Shown here piece by piece: positions 25,607 to 34,454 of a DNA stretch of 64,000 bases. Numbering within the stretch: the stretch's first letter is position 1; every line of letters starts with the position of its first letter. The DNA lies in the NCBI GenBank assembly GCA_002450095.1, contig DJYK01000034.1, positions 46,218 to 110,217 on the forward strand. Direction: 5' to 3'. The translations under genes were made by a program, and so were the position numbers. The stretch is from Mageeibacillus sp. UBA6980. Lineage in GTDB: Bacteria; Bacillota; Clostridia; Saccharofermentanales; Saccharofermentanaceae. The notes under the pieces are model-generated. The model made no database searches. It was not told the DNA's origin and worked only from the letters and a program-made list of their open reading frames with translations.

Positions 25607-25978
25607 ATGATCACCGTCAAAGTCGTCAGGGATAAAGACCGTAAGGTAACCGGACTGTTCGTCAGCGGACATTCTGGATACGCCGAGGCAGGATCCGACA
25701 TAATCTGTGCAGGAGCATCGACTCTGGTATATACACTGGCAAACTCTCTCGAGAGGATATGCGGAATCGATACCGAGTATTCGACAAGGATCGCAGAAGA
25801 TACGGGAGACGGCAATGTAAGCGCCGAGATTATAGTCCCGGAAGGGCGTATGAGAGACGCGGCGGCAGCGGACAGAGCACAGGTGATAATGGAGACTATA
25901 GTTCTCGGATTCATATCACTCGCCGAGTCGGTTAATACAGACGGCAACAGGTACTTGAACATTATCGAAGAATTTTGA
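25607..25978 (+). CDS. prp: Ribosomal-processing cysteine protease Prp
   Basis: 123 residues. It has the signature GHSGYAEAGSDIICAGAS, with catalytic His 22 and Cys 34. In Bacillota Prp removes the N-terminal extension of L27, which is required for ribosome function. The position between rplU and rpmA and the extended L27 here both agree. It begins 6 nt after rplU without a clear ribosome binding site, so it is probably translated by coupling. Confidence 0.93.
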   Translation: MITVKVVRDKDRKVTGLFVSGHSGYAEAGSDIICAGASTLVYTLANSLERICGIDTEYSTRIAEDTGDGNVSAEIIVPEGRMRDAAAADRAQVIMETIVLGFISLAESVNTDGNRYLNIIEEF

Positions 25979-25999
25979 GACACTTAGGAGGTGTAAGAG

Positions 26000-26281
26000 A
26001 TGCTTAACATGAATTTACAGCTCTTCGCTCATAAGAAGGGAATGGGTTCCACCAAGAACGGTCGTGAGTCCCAGTCCAAGAGACTCGGAGCCAAGAAGGG
26101 CGACGGTCAGAGCGTAGTTGCAGGCAACATCATTGTCAGGCAGCGCGGTACAAAGATCCATCCCGGTAACAACGTAGGAATCGGATCTGATGATACGCTT
26201 TTCGCGAAGATTGACGGACTTGTAAAGTATGAGCGCGTCGGTTCTTCCAAGAAGCAGGTCAGCGTTTATCCTGCAAACTGA
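26000..26281 (+). CDS. rpmA: 50S ribosomal protein L27 with Prp-cleavable extension
   Basis: 93 residues. The mature protein begins AHKKGMGSTKNGRESQSKRL; it is preceded by MLNMNLQLF, matching the L-Q-x-F Prp cleavage motif, so processing after Phe 9 is expected. L27 reaches the peptidyl-transferase centre. AGGAGG precedes the start, and a terminator follows. Confidence 0.96.
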   Translation: MLNMNLQLFAHKKGMGSTKNGRESQSKRLGAKKGDGQSVVAGNIIVRQRGTKIHPGNNVGIGSDDTLFAKIDGLVKYERVGSSKKQVSVYPAN

Positions 26282-26304
26282 TAAGACGTTTAACTGAAGT
26301 CAAT

Positions 26305-26337
26305 TGCCTGTCGATCTTATTCGGCAGGCATTTTTGT
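26305..26337 (+). terminator. Terminator between rpmA and obgE
   Basis: TGCCTG and CAGGCA arms followed by TTTTTGTT. It could attenuate rather than stop transcription into obgE, which starts 27 nt later. Confidence 0.8.
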
Positions 26338-26363
26338 TACCACATGGCATTAGGGGAGAGATT

Positions 26364-27641
26364 ATGTTTATAGATCACGCGAAGATTTATGTGAAGGCCG
26401 GTGACGGCGGTCCGGGAATGTGTTCATTTCATACCGAGAAATATGTAACCAACGGCGGACCCGACGGCGGTGACGGCGGCAAGGGCGGCAATATCGTTTT
26501 TGTCGCGGCGGGAAAGCTTACAACGCTGCAGTCCTTCAGGTTCAAGCATAAGTTTGTCGCACCTGACGGCGGCAAGGGCATGAACCGCAAGATGTACGGC
26601 AGGGGCGGAGATGACTTAAGGATCGCCGTTCCCGTAGGTACCGTCATCAAGGATGCCGATACAGGAAAGATCATCGCCGATTTTACCGAAGACGGACAGG
26701 AAGAGATAATCTGCGAGGGCGGTAAAGGCGGACTCGGCAATATGCACTTTGCCAATTCCGTAAGACAGGCTCCGCAGTTCGCTCACCTCGGAATGCCCGG
26801 TGAAGAGAGAAATCTTCAGGTCGAATTGAAGCTCATAGCGGATGTCGGCCTTGTAGGTTATCCTAACGCCGGTAAGTCCACGCTTCTTTCCGTAATGACG
26901 AGGGCAAAGCCGAAGATCGCCGATTATCCTTTTACGACTCTCGAGCCTGTTCTCGGTGTGGTTCAGAATTTTGATCAGTCTTTTGTTATCGCGGATATCC
27001 CGGGACTTATCGACAACGCTCACGAAGGAGCGGGCTTAGGTCACGATTTCCTGAGGCACATAGAGAGAACGAGACTTCTTATTCACGTAGTCGATATCTC
27101 CGCCCACGACGGCAGGGATCCTATAGACGATTTCAAGTCGATCAATAATGAGCTTAAGGAATTTAACGAGGAATTGAGCAAGCGACCCCAGGTCGTAGTC
27201 GCGAATAAGTGTGACGATGCGACCGAAGAGGAGATAAGCCTGTTCGAGGAAGAGGTAAGAGCCTTGGGATACGAGGATTTCTTTGTCGTAAGCGCCGCCA
27301 TGAGACAGGGGGTAAAGGAACTCACGGATAAGGTAACGGAACTTGTAAGTAAGCTCCCTCCTCCCATAATCCACGACAAGATCGAGAAGGATTCCGATAA
27401 GGTCTATAAATACGTTCCCGAAGAGAAGTTTACCATCTCCAGGGAAGACGGGATGTTCGTTATCGAAGGATCGTGGGCTTCAAGGCTTCGTCAGAGCACG
27501 GATTTTGATGTTTACGATTCCGCGCAGTACTTCCAGAGAGCCCTCATAAAGGCCGGCGTTATAGATGCTTTGAAGGCCGCGGGGATCAAGGAAGGCGACG
27601 ATGTTCGTATAGATGATTTTGTGTTCGAATATGTCGAATGA
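26364..27641 (+). CDS. obgE: GTPase ObgE (CgtA)
   Basis: 425 residues. The glycine-rich Obg domain (DGGDGGKGGN, GGKGGLGNMHFAN) covers about 1-158; the G domain has G1 GYPNAGKST, G3 DIPGLI and G4 NKCD; the C-terminus carries the OCT domain found in Bacillota Obg (about 340-425). It acts in 50S assembly and stress control. I chose ATG 26364, after GGGGAGAG; a 20-residue upstream extension lacks conservation and crosses the terminator. Confidence 0.96.
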   Translation: MFIDHAKIYVKAGDGGPGMCSFHTEKYVTNGGPDGGDGGKGGNIVFVAAGKLTTLQSFRFKHKFVAPDGGKGMNRKMYGRGGDDLRIAVPVGTVIKDADTGKIIADFTEDGQEEIICEGGKGGLGNMHFANSVRQAPQFAHLGMPGEERNLQVELKLIADVGLVGYPNAGKSTLLSVMTRAKPKIADYPFTTLEPVLGVVQNFDQSFVIADIPGLIDNAHEGAGLGHDFLRHIERTRLLIHVVDISAHDGRDPIDDFKSINNELKEFNEELSKRPQVVVANKCDDATEEEISLFEEEVRALGYEDFFVVSAAMRQGVKELTDKVTELVSKLPPPIIHDKIEKDSDKVYKYVPEEKFTISREDGMFVIEGSWASRLRQSTDFDVYDSAQYFQRALIKAGVIDALKAAGIKEGDDVRIDDFVFEYVE

Positions 27642-27750
27642 TCACATTTACAATTTGTTCACAAATCTTCATATTAGGTTCGAAATGGATATGTATACTT
27701 AAATCATAGAGTAAGTTTCTTCTTCAATAAGTAAGTTGAGTTTGTCAGAT

Positions 27751-27776
27751 GACCTCCGGTGCAAGCCGGAGGTTTT
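27751..27776 (+). terminator. Terminator after obgE
   Basis: CCTCCGG and CCGGAGG arms with TTTTA after them, between the convergent obgE and pepT. The right arm touches the pepT stop codon. Confidence 0.75.
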
Positions 27777-29010
27777 ATGTTGCGGCGATATTGATAAGAA
27801 GTGCGGTTATGCGCCCTATGGATTCAGCGGGGATATACTCATAGATACCGTGGAAATTATGCCCTCCCGCACAAAGATTCGGGCATGGGAGTCCCTTGTA
27901 TGAGAGCATCGCGCCGTCAGTTCCTCCGCGGATCGGAGTTATCACGGGATTCATCCCGGAAACCTCCATCGCAGCAATCGCTCTGTTAACTATCTCCATG
28001 TGATCAGGAACTATTATCTGTCTCATATTGAAGTAACTGTCAGTAATCGACACATCAATAGAGGCTCCGGGATTATGCGCTTCCACGTCAGCGCAGATTT
28101 TCCTGATAAGCTCCTTCTTCTGCTCATAAAGCGCCTTGTCGTGATCACGGATAAGATAATCCATAACGGTCTTCTCGACAGAACCCTTAAGAGACATAAG
28201 ATGAAAGAAACCTTGCCTTTCCTTAGTCGTTTCAGGCCTCATATTGTCGGGTAAGGCGGCATCTATGGATTCGGCGATTCGAAGCGAGTTAACCATCTTG
28301 CCGTATGCTTCGCCGGGATGGATGTTGCGTCCCGTGATCGTGATCTTGCACGAGGCCGCATTGAAGTTCTCGTATGAGATCTCTCCTATCACTCCTCCGT
28401 CAACGGTATATGCGAAGTCCGCTCCGAATCTTTCGATATCGAAGAATTCGGTTCCTTTGCCGATCTCCTCATCAGGCGTAAATGCGATCTTGATATCGCC
28501 GTGAACGATATCCTTGTGAGAGAGCAGATAAGAAGCCATTGTCATTATTTCGGCGATACCTGCCTTATCATCGGCTCCAAGCAGGGTAGTCCCGTCCGTC
28601 GTTATCAGCGTCTGTCCCTTATACTGAAGCATCTCCGGAAAATCAGAAGGGGACAGGACTTTGCCTGAAGACCCGAGAGCAATGTCTTTGCCGTCATAGT
28701 CTTCAATGATTTGTGGGCAGACTAAGTTTCCCGAAGCTTCAGGGGAAGTATCCATATGTGAGATGAAGCCTATCGAAGGCAGGGAAGGATCGCCTTTCAC
28801 CGATGCGTAAACATAGCAGTGTTCCTCATCGAGGAAGACATCGCTTTCAGGTATTCCTATAAGGATAAGTTCGTCTCGAAGAAGCCTTGCCAGATCGAAC
28901 TGTTTGTTCGTGCTTGGCGTCGTATCGCTGTCTTCGGAAGATGCGGTATCGACCTTGATATACTTCAAAAACCTCTTAACGGATTCTGTCGTAAGCTCCT
29001 GAATATCCAT
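27775..29010 (-). CDS. pepT: Peptidase T (tripeptidase)
   Basis: 411 residues, the family's usual length. It is a cytoplasmic M20 zinc aminopeptidase cleaving N-terminal residues from tripeptides. SHMDTSPEASG (metal His and Asp), GADDKAGIAEI (bridging Asp), TPDEEIGKGTEFF (catalytic Glu and metal Glu) and GGTDGAMLSYKGLPCPNL near the end are all present. GAGG supports the ATG at 29010. Confidence 0.95.
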   Translation of the reverse strand: MDIQELTTESVKRFLKYIKVDTASSEDSDTTPSTNKQFDLARLLRDELILIGIPESDVFLDEEHCYVYASVKGDPSLPSIGFISHMDTSPEASGNLVCPQIIEDYDGKDIALGSSGKVLSPSDFPEMLQYKGQTLITTDGTTLLGADDKAGIAEIMTMASYLLSHKDIVHGDIKIAFTPDEEIGKGTEFFDIERFGADFAYTVDGGVIGEISYENFNAASCKITITGRNIHPGEAYGKMVNSLRIAESIDAALPDNMRPETTKERQGFFHLMSLKGSVEKTVMDYLIRDHDKALYEQKKELIRKICADVEAHNPGASIDVSITDSYFNMRQIIVPDHMEIVNRAIAAMEVSGMNPVITPIRGGTDGAMLSYKGLPCPNLCAGGHNFHGIYEYIPAESIGRITALLINIAAT

Positions 29011-29060
29011 GTATATGCCTCGATTCTTAACACATTTTCTTAAGTATACTCTTTTGAAAG

Positions 29061-29089
29061 TTGTAATTGCGGTCTTACGCTGTTAAAAT
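29061..29089 (+). promoter_or_regulatory. Promoter of the surface beta-helix protein gene
   Basis: TTGTAA (29061-29066), 17-bp spacer, TAAAAT (29084-29089) with an extended -10 TGT. Confidence 0.55.
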
Positions 29090-29123
29090 GACGCTGTGAA
29101 ATTGTATTTCATGGAGGGGTCCT

Positions 29124-31514
29124 ATGAATTTTAGGAAGATAATAGCAACATTGGTATCAATGGTTATGCTCGTCGGAATAATGCCTACAATGGTATTTGC
29201 AGATGACGAGACAGCAGAGACATCTGAGACGACTATAGTGTCAGAACAGGAAACTCCGACAGTCATCGAAGAAGAGACAGAGCAGTCTGAGGAAACTGTC
29301 GCTACAGAGCAAACTCAGGAACCCGCAGCGCAGACTCAGGAAACAACTGTGGAGACCGGCACAGGTGACATAACGATCCCCGCCTCAAATGCAAATGAAG
29401 ATGTTGTAACTCACACAGTAACTTTTGACTATGGATTCGGAACTCATACTGAAACAGTCGAGGATGGTAAGAGTGTTAATTTTTACTTCCCCACCTATGA
29501 TTTCCCAGATGGTATTTCATTCGCAGCTCCGTGGTATATTTCTAACGCGGATGGAAGTCATTCTTATTATAATACGGACGACCCTGTTACATCAGATATT
29601 TACCTTGTATGTAAATTGAACGTAATCTACTATAAGGTGGATGGAAATACCAATAGCCCTCAATGTTGGTTTTTGAATAGTAGTTCATCTGATATCCTTA
29701 CTGAAGAATGGTACGTTGTTTGCGGCGAAGTTAATCTTGCGGATACCAGATTTACAGTCAGTCGTTCTGCAGGTCCCGTTAATATCATATTGGCATCCGG
29801 ATCAGAACTTGTTTGTTCAGGAATTACCGTTGAGGGAAGTAACAGCCTTAATATCTGGGGTTGTGAACGTCCTGACGCTGATCCGACAGGTAGGTTGGTG
29901 ATTGATAATGTATCTGGGGTAAGTGCAGGTATCGGAAGTACCGGGACGAATAGCAGCGGAGCTATTACAATTAATGGCGGTAAATTAGAAATTACCGGAA
30001 GCGCCAATGCACCTGCAATCGGATGTGACAGTGCTGATCCTTCCGGTGCAATAACGATCAACAATGGAACAATTACTTGTAACAATAACGGATCTGATGA
30101 ACGCGCTGATCATGCCATTATCGGCGGCACCAGTGTTACGATCAATGGCGGAAAAGTAACAGTAAATGGAAGTAGTGATTCTAATAGTCAATTAGTTGCA
30201 CTCGGCGGTGCTTACCCGAGTGTATCGGTAAGCATTACCGGTGGAGATGTATCTGTTAATGGTACTGCTGTTGGCATCAGAGGAAATAGTGTAAGTATTA
30301 CCGGCGGAAAAGTCGCAGTGTCAGGTGAAGGTGGATCAATGACAGCCGGTATTATCGGAAATAGTATAACGCTTAATCTTAACAATACATTAAGTATTGA
30401 TCATTCGGAAACAGGAATAAAGAGTCTTGATCTGGGATCTATTGCGATACGTGGTACAGGATCAGGTAAAATCTCTTTTGGAGGTACGCCCTCCAATCCC
30501 ACTGTTGCTCATCCTTTTGCAGGAACGGTATTTTTCCAAACGCCTTATACTGATGATGAGCAGATATTATACGGAACTTATAACAATGCTGAAGAGAGCA
30601 TCAGGCTCTTGGCATATGAGATTTCTCCGGTTACCAGACCGATCTTCAGCGGACACTCAATAGTACTTAACGAAGGGCAGATCGGAGTAAACTTTACGGT
30701 CTGTATTCCTTCCGGGTATAGTATCCCGAATGTTATCAATTACACGGTAAACGAAAGTGAACCTCAAGTAACAACGAATCCGAAAAGCGATGGTATTTTC
30801 TTTACATATACCTGTTACGTATCTTCGACTCAAATGGCAGAGATGGTAAGAGCTTCATTTGATTATACAGATCCGGTATCAGGAGAAATAAACATAGTAA
30901 GTAATAACTATTCTGTTCTTCAATATGTTAATGAGATATTGAATAATCGGGATTCATATTCTGAACAGGTCGTTAGTCTTGTTCAGGCCATCGCTGATTA
31001 CGGTTATTATGCTCAGGCATATATGCAGGAACATAATTCGGCTTACAGACGCACTTCTCATACCGCAATGCCGTCTTCGATAATAACGGCTTACAATGAT
31101 GACATGAAGCAGGCTGCCGCAACAGATCTCTCCGGTTATGAAGTCTGTGTCAGCGGTATCCCGACGGGAATAAGAATGACTTATTCACTCGTGTTTGATT
31201 CTTCTACAAGCTTAAGATTGTATGTACGTTCGAATGACGCGATCTCATCCGTTACAGGTAACGGAGAAGTTACTAAGTTAAGCGACAGCGCTTACATGAT
31301 AGAGATTGAGGGAATTGCTGCACAGCGTCTCGGATCCGATTTGGATACTATCAGTCTGACTGTTGTAACAGAAGCAGGAAGCAACACGATCACAGTTGAT
31401 CTGGCTCCGTTGGCGTACGTTAATGCTTTGTATGGAACAAGTGCTACGGGAACTGATCTCGCGGTAGCATTCTACAGATATTATGAGGCCGTAATAGCGA
31501 TCAGAGGAAACTGA
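29124..31514 (+). CDS. Secreted beta-helix-rich surface protein
   Basis: 796 residues. A signal peptide of about 27 residues (ATLVSMVMLVGIMPTMVFA) is followed by a Glu/Thr-rich linker. Residues about 190-450 form repeats of the type ITINGGKLEITGSANAPAIG, SVTINGGKVTVNGSS and SVSITGGDVSVNG, characteristic of right-handed beta-helix or carbohydrate-binding-like surface proteins. The C-terminal 300 residues are not recognised and include a helical stretch with YGYYAQAYMQEHN. There is no LPxTG or dockerin. GGAGGGG precedes the ATG. The DNA is somewhat richer in A+T than its neighbours. Confidence 0.7.
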   Translation: MNFRKIIATLVSMVMLVGIMPTMVFADDETAETSETTIVSEQETPTVIEEETEQSEETVATEQTQEPAAQTQETTVETGTGDITIPASNANEDVVTHTVTFDYGFGTHTETVEDGKSVNFYFPTYDFPDGISFAAPWYISNADGSHSYYNTDDPVTSDIYLVCKLNVIYYKVDGNTNSPQCWFLNSSSSDILTEEWYVVCGEVNLADTRFTVSRSAGPVNIILASGSELVCSGITVEGSNSLNIWGCERPDADPTGRLVIDNVSGVSAGIGSTGTNSSGAITINGGKLEITGSANAPAIGCDSADPSGAITINNGTITCNNNGSDERADHAIIGGTSVTINGGKVTVNGSSDSNSQLVALGGAYPSVSVSITGGDVSVNGTAVGIRGNSVSITGGKVAVSGEGGSMTAGIIGNSITLNLNNTLSIDHSETGIKSLDLGSIAIRGTGSGKISFGGTPSNPTVAHPFAGTVFFQTPYTDDEQILYGTYNNAEESIRLLAYEISPVTRPIFSGHSIVLNEGQIGVNFTVCIPSGYSIPNVINYTVNESEPQVTTNPKSDGIFFTYTCYVSSTQMAEMVRASFDYTDPVSGEINIVSNNYSVLQYVNEILNNRDSYSEQVVSLVQAIADYGYYAQAYMQEHNSAYRRTSHTAMPSSIITAYNDDMKQAAATDLSGYEVCVSGIPTGIRMTYSLVFDSSTSLRLYVRSNDAISSVTGNGEVTKLSDSAYMIEIEGIAAQRLGSDLDTISLTVVTEAGSNTITVDLAPLAYVNALYGTSATGTDLAVAFYRYYEAVIAIRGN

Positions 31515-31540
31515 TCGGTGATCACATAATTTTGAATGTG

Positions 31541-31569
31541 AAGGGCTGTTCCTTGATGGGGCAGCCCTT
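31541..31569 (+). terminator. Possible terminator after the beta-helix protein gene
   Basis: AAGGGCTG and CAGCCCTT arms, but no T-run after the stem, so it is a weak call. Confidence 0.4.
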
Positions 31570-31629
31570 AATGCATCCTCTTTGTTCGGATGATATAATT
31601 AATAGATACTGTATCGGAGTGTTAATTAT

Positions 31630-32517
31630 ATGGCCAAGACTGAATTTGAGAAGAAGATAGCAGAGGATCTTAATAATCAAAAGGGTACGATGATGCCGAA
31701 GCATGCAAGCCTTCTGGAGAGGCTTCTTGTAAGGAAGACCGCCTGTACGAATCTTCATCCGAATGCTGATGATGAGTTTACCTTCGATACTGTAGGACCG
31801 AGCTATAAGATAATCGGTGAATACGAGGAGAAGTTCAGAAGAGCCATTAAGTTAGATCAGCCGGTATTTGATGATGCTCTTATCGTAGAGAAACTGTATC
31901 CGAAGGGATATCTGCTCCTTAACGGACACCACAGGTGGGCTGCTGCCATGAGGTGTCAGATCAAGACGGTTCCGATCAAGATCGTTAACCTCGCACAGGA
32001 TTCGGATATCAAGAAGATAATCGAGAATTCCAAGCATATCAGAAGGGTTACGCTCGATCTGGATGAGGTAGTATTCCGCGATGATAAGGATCCTTATGTT
32101 GAGAAGGTTCCGGGATTCCCTCATGTGTTCAAGTTCAGCAAAAGGATCAAGCTGGGAATACCTGCCTTGTTCTATTATCTGTCGAAGAGCGGGTATGATA
32201 TCTGGGTATACTCGGCCAAGTATTACTCGATCGATGACATAAGGAGGTTCTTCAGACATTATTCCGTTCATGTTGACGGTATCATAACGGGTACGGAGAA
32301 AAGGAAGAACAATTCCGAGAACGCTGCTGCCAGAGAGAAGATGATCGCCGACAAATACAAGCATACGATCCATATTGATAACGATATGATCCTTCTTACC
32401 GGCGATATAGACGCGAAGTACAAGAAGTACGATATCGATGTTCCGACTGACGAATGGTCAAGAAGAGCTATTGAGATCATCGGAGAGATTACTTCTGATG
32501 TCGAGAAAAAACAGTGA
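31630..32517 (+). CDS. ParB/Srx-like domain fused to a HAD-like domain
   Basis: 295 residues. Residues about 50-125 resemble the ParB/sulfiredoxin nucleotide-binding fold: LYPKGYLLLNGHHRWAAAMR (Asn98-Gly-His-His-Arg-Trp) and VPIKIVNL. Residues about 138-290 are HAD-like: TLDLDEVVF (Asp 143 and Asp 145 as nucleophile and acid), WVYSAKYYSIDDIRRFF, and a late HIDND. A -10 TATAAT (with TGA extension) and CGGAGTG lie upstream. The function is unknown; a nucleotide or phosphoprotein phosphatase is possible. Confidence 0.6.
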   Translation: MAKTEFEKKIAEDLNNQKGTMMPKHASLLERLLVRKTACTNLHPNADDEFTFDTVGPSYKIIGEYEEKFRRAIKLDQPVFDDALIVEKLYPKGYLLLNGHHRWAAAMRCQIKTVPIKIVNLAQDSDIKKIIENSKHIRRVTLDLDEVVFRDDKDPYVEKVPGFPHVFKFSKRIKLGIPALFYYLSKSGYDIWVYSAKYYSIDDIRRFFRHYSVHVDGIITGTEKRKNNSENAAAREKMIADKYKHTIHIDNDMILLTGDIDAKYKKYDIDVPTDEWSRRAIEIIGEITSDVEKKQ

Positions 32518-33022
32518 AGAAAAGATGCGCATCTCATTCGATCTGGATGAGGTGCTGTTTGTTAATCCTGCCGATCACAAGACCGAGGAGGAGCCGATAT
32601 TTCCTTTTAATCTGATATTCAAGGAAAGGCTTCGTCTCGGGACGCCAGTGCTTATCAATACTTTGCAGAAACTGGGGTTTGAGGTATGGGTCTATACGTC
32701 CTCTTTCCGTTCCGATTTCTATATAAAGAGTCTGTTCTTCTACTACGGGATAGTCTTTGACAGTATAGTCAACGGCAGACGTCATCTGGAGGAAGTGCAG
32801 AAGGGTAAGACACATATCCTTCCGCAGAAGGTCCCGAGCCATTACCGCATATCACTTCATATCGATGATGAGCTCGTTATCTGTTCCTATGGTAAGGAGT
32901 ATGGATTTGAGGCTTATAATCTCGATGCCGATGATGATGCATGGAAAGAGAAGATCATCGCCAAAGCGGGTGAAGTTAAGCGTAAGTGGGACAGGACTCA
33001 CGGCCAAAAGCCGTCAGTCTAG
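32498..33022 (+). CDS. HAD-like protein, paralogue of the preceding C-terminal domain
   Basis: 174 residues. SFDLDEVLF (Asp 15, Asp 17), EVWVYTSSFRSDFYIKSLFF and LHIDDELVIC parallel the HAD part of the upstream protein, so the pair looks like a partial gene duplication. The ATG at 32498 lies 20 nt inside the upstream gene, with GGAGAG 9 nt before it; ATG 32525 is the alternative. It ends in TAG and overlaps the convergent RelA/SpoT-domain gene by 9 nt. Confidence 0.6.
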   Translation: MSRKNSEEKMRISFDLDEVLFVNPADHKTEEEPIFPFNLIFKERLRLGTPVLINTLQKLGFEVWVYTSSFRSDFYIKSLFFYYGIVFDSIVNGRRHLEEVQKGKTHILPQKVPSHYRISLHIDDELVICSYGKEYGFEAYNLDADDDAWKEKIIAKAGEVKRKWDRTHGQKPSV

Positions 33023-34069
33023 ATACTTTTTACGAAGCTTGAGAAGATGAGTTACCATCTTTTCGATCTTGTCAGGCTTGTTGCTTAAAAGCGAGAAATA
33101 ATTCGACAGCTCATCCTCGGAATAATTACCTTTGATGAGGATCGCTCTGCATATAAAGAAGAGTCCTACCGAAGTTACCAGCTCATCGATCTCGGAATTG
33201 AGAAGGAAGGATCTTGCCATCTGCATGATAATATCTCTGTTCTGTTTGATCGAATCAACAAGTGCGCCAAGGTCGTTAATGCCGAGGAACTGAAGCTGCG
33301 CGATATACGGATCTGCGTTGATCTTCATGAGTCTGGCATCCGATATTGAAGCTATATCATTAATAAGGTTGTTATAATCGTCGTTGTAAAGCATGAACTC
33401 ACGAAGCGTCAAAGTATCGATAGGTACTCCGGAAACCTCGCCGTTCTTAAGTATCTCAATGATGTTCTCCCTATAAATCTCGAGTTCTTTCTTGATCCGG
33501 TAGAAGCCGTCGTCGGCAACTTCGAGAAGGCTCGCCATTCTGGAGAATTCACGGCGGATATGGAGAGGGACGCCGAATTCGTTCTTGTATCCGAGATCGT
33601 GTTCTATCTCCGCCCATGTGTGCTGCAGTACTGTCCTTATCTGTATCTCGAATCTGTACTTGCAAAGCTCTTCCGGATAATCGTCTGAAGGCTTAAGTGA
33701 GCAGATGTAGTGAACGGAAAGATAACCGAATGCATTGGGTGAGAGTATCTTGGCTTTATCGACGCAGTTATTAATGTCGATATCAAAAAGTTTCTCGATG
33801 ATCTCCGAGATCTGGTCGATCTGATCTTTGAAATAACAGATGACTCTGAATCCTACAATATCGGTCATGTCGAGGACAGAGGAATATTTATCCGGCTTAC
33901 GGCTCATCTTTACCGATGCTGATTCATATGTCTTGACCCTGTGGGAAATCTGCATCGTGTGGATATCGGCTTCCTTCAAAGAACCGGTAAGCAGCTTATC
34001 GACGATTCCGTCAAGCTTCCTGTAGTTCTCTATATTATTCTCGTAGCTGATCATCTTAAGTCCGTTCAT
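33014..34069 (-). CDS. RelA/SpoT-domain protein (putative alarmone synthetase)
   Basis: 351 residues. The N-terminal 200 match the (p)ppGpp synthetase domain: HRVKTYESASVKMSRK, DIVGFRVICYF, GYLSVHYICSL and EIQIRTVLQHTWAEIEHDL. The C-terminal 150 residues are helical and unrecognised; no hydrolase (HD), TGS or ACT domain is present. It is larger than a classical small alarmone synthetase. An extended -10 sits 7 nt before the ATG at 34069 with no ribosome binding site, suggesting leaderless translation. Confidence 0.8.
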   Translation of the reverse strand: MNGLKMISYENNIENYRKLDGIVDKLLTGSLKEADIHTMQISHRVKTYESASVKMSRKPDKYSSVLDMTDIVGFRVICYFKDQIDQISEIIEKLFDIDINNCVDKAKILSPNAFGYLSVHYICSLKPSDDYPEELCKYRFEIQIRTVLQHTWAEIEHDLGYKNEFGVPLHIRREFSRMASLLEVADDGFYRIKKELEIYRENIIEILKNGEVSGVPIDTLTLREFMLYNDDYNNLINDIASISDARLMKINADPYIAQLQFLGINDLGALVDSIKQNRDIIMQMARSFLLNSEIDELVTSVGLFFICRAILIKGNYSEDELSNYFSLLSNKPDKIEKMVTHLLKLRKKYLD

Positions 34070-34076
34070 GGCTACT

Positions 34077-34104
34077 ATCTTATCACATCTTATATATTTG
34101 TAAA
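34077..34104 (-). promoter_or_regulatory. Leaderless promoter of the RelA/SpoT-domain gene
   Basis: Minus strand: TTTACA (34104-34099), 16-bp spacer, TAAGAT (34082-34077) preceded by TGA (extended -10). Seven bases separate it from the ATG, so the transcript should begin at or next to the start codon. Confidence 0.55.
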
Positions 34105-34151
34105 AAAAGGGCGACTCTTAGTGAGCTCAATATCATTAAGCTAAGACAGTC

Positions 34152-34253
34152 CTAACAAAGCACAACACCCCGTACTCTTACTACAAGCATCTCAAGTCGA
34201 ATATTCATTAACGTTTCAATATCATCTTCTGATGCTATCCTAATATCGATCAT
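34152..34253 (-). pseudogene. Remnant of a GNAT acetyltransferase N-terminus
   Basis: A 33-codon minus-strand frame preceded by a strong GGGGAGAGGG ribosome binding site. It starts MIDIRIASEDDIETLMNIRL, a typical GNAT N-terminus, then degenerates and stops at TAG. Nothing GNAT-like follows in this frame. The rest of the 385-bp space (34070-34454) holds two promoters and no other credible gene. Confidence 0.5.
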
Positions 34254-34374
34254 TTCCCTCTCCCCACGTATCAAAACTACACGGTTCATATAGGGCATTG
34301 CAGTCGGCTACAGGCGGCCTTTTGAGCTATAAAATATAAAACTTGGAGGCCTTTAGGATATTCCGAACAGCTGT

Positions 34375-34380
34375 TATAAT
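34375..34380 (+). promoter_or_regulatory. Extended -10 promoter of the acyltransferase gene
   Basis: TGT-TATAAT with a weak -35. Downstream is AAGGAG (34410-34415) followed by a GTG-initiated 8-codon frame (34420-34446, product MLYRHPDN), ending 8 nt before the acyltransferase ATG. This may be a translated leader peptide. Confidence 0.45.
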
Positions 34381-34454
34381 ATGTTGAAAATTGAAAGAAA
34401 AGCCGAAGCAAGGAGTAAAGTGCTTTATCGTCATCCGGATAATTAATTCTTTAA

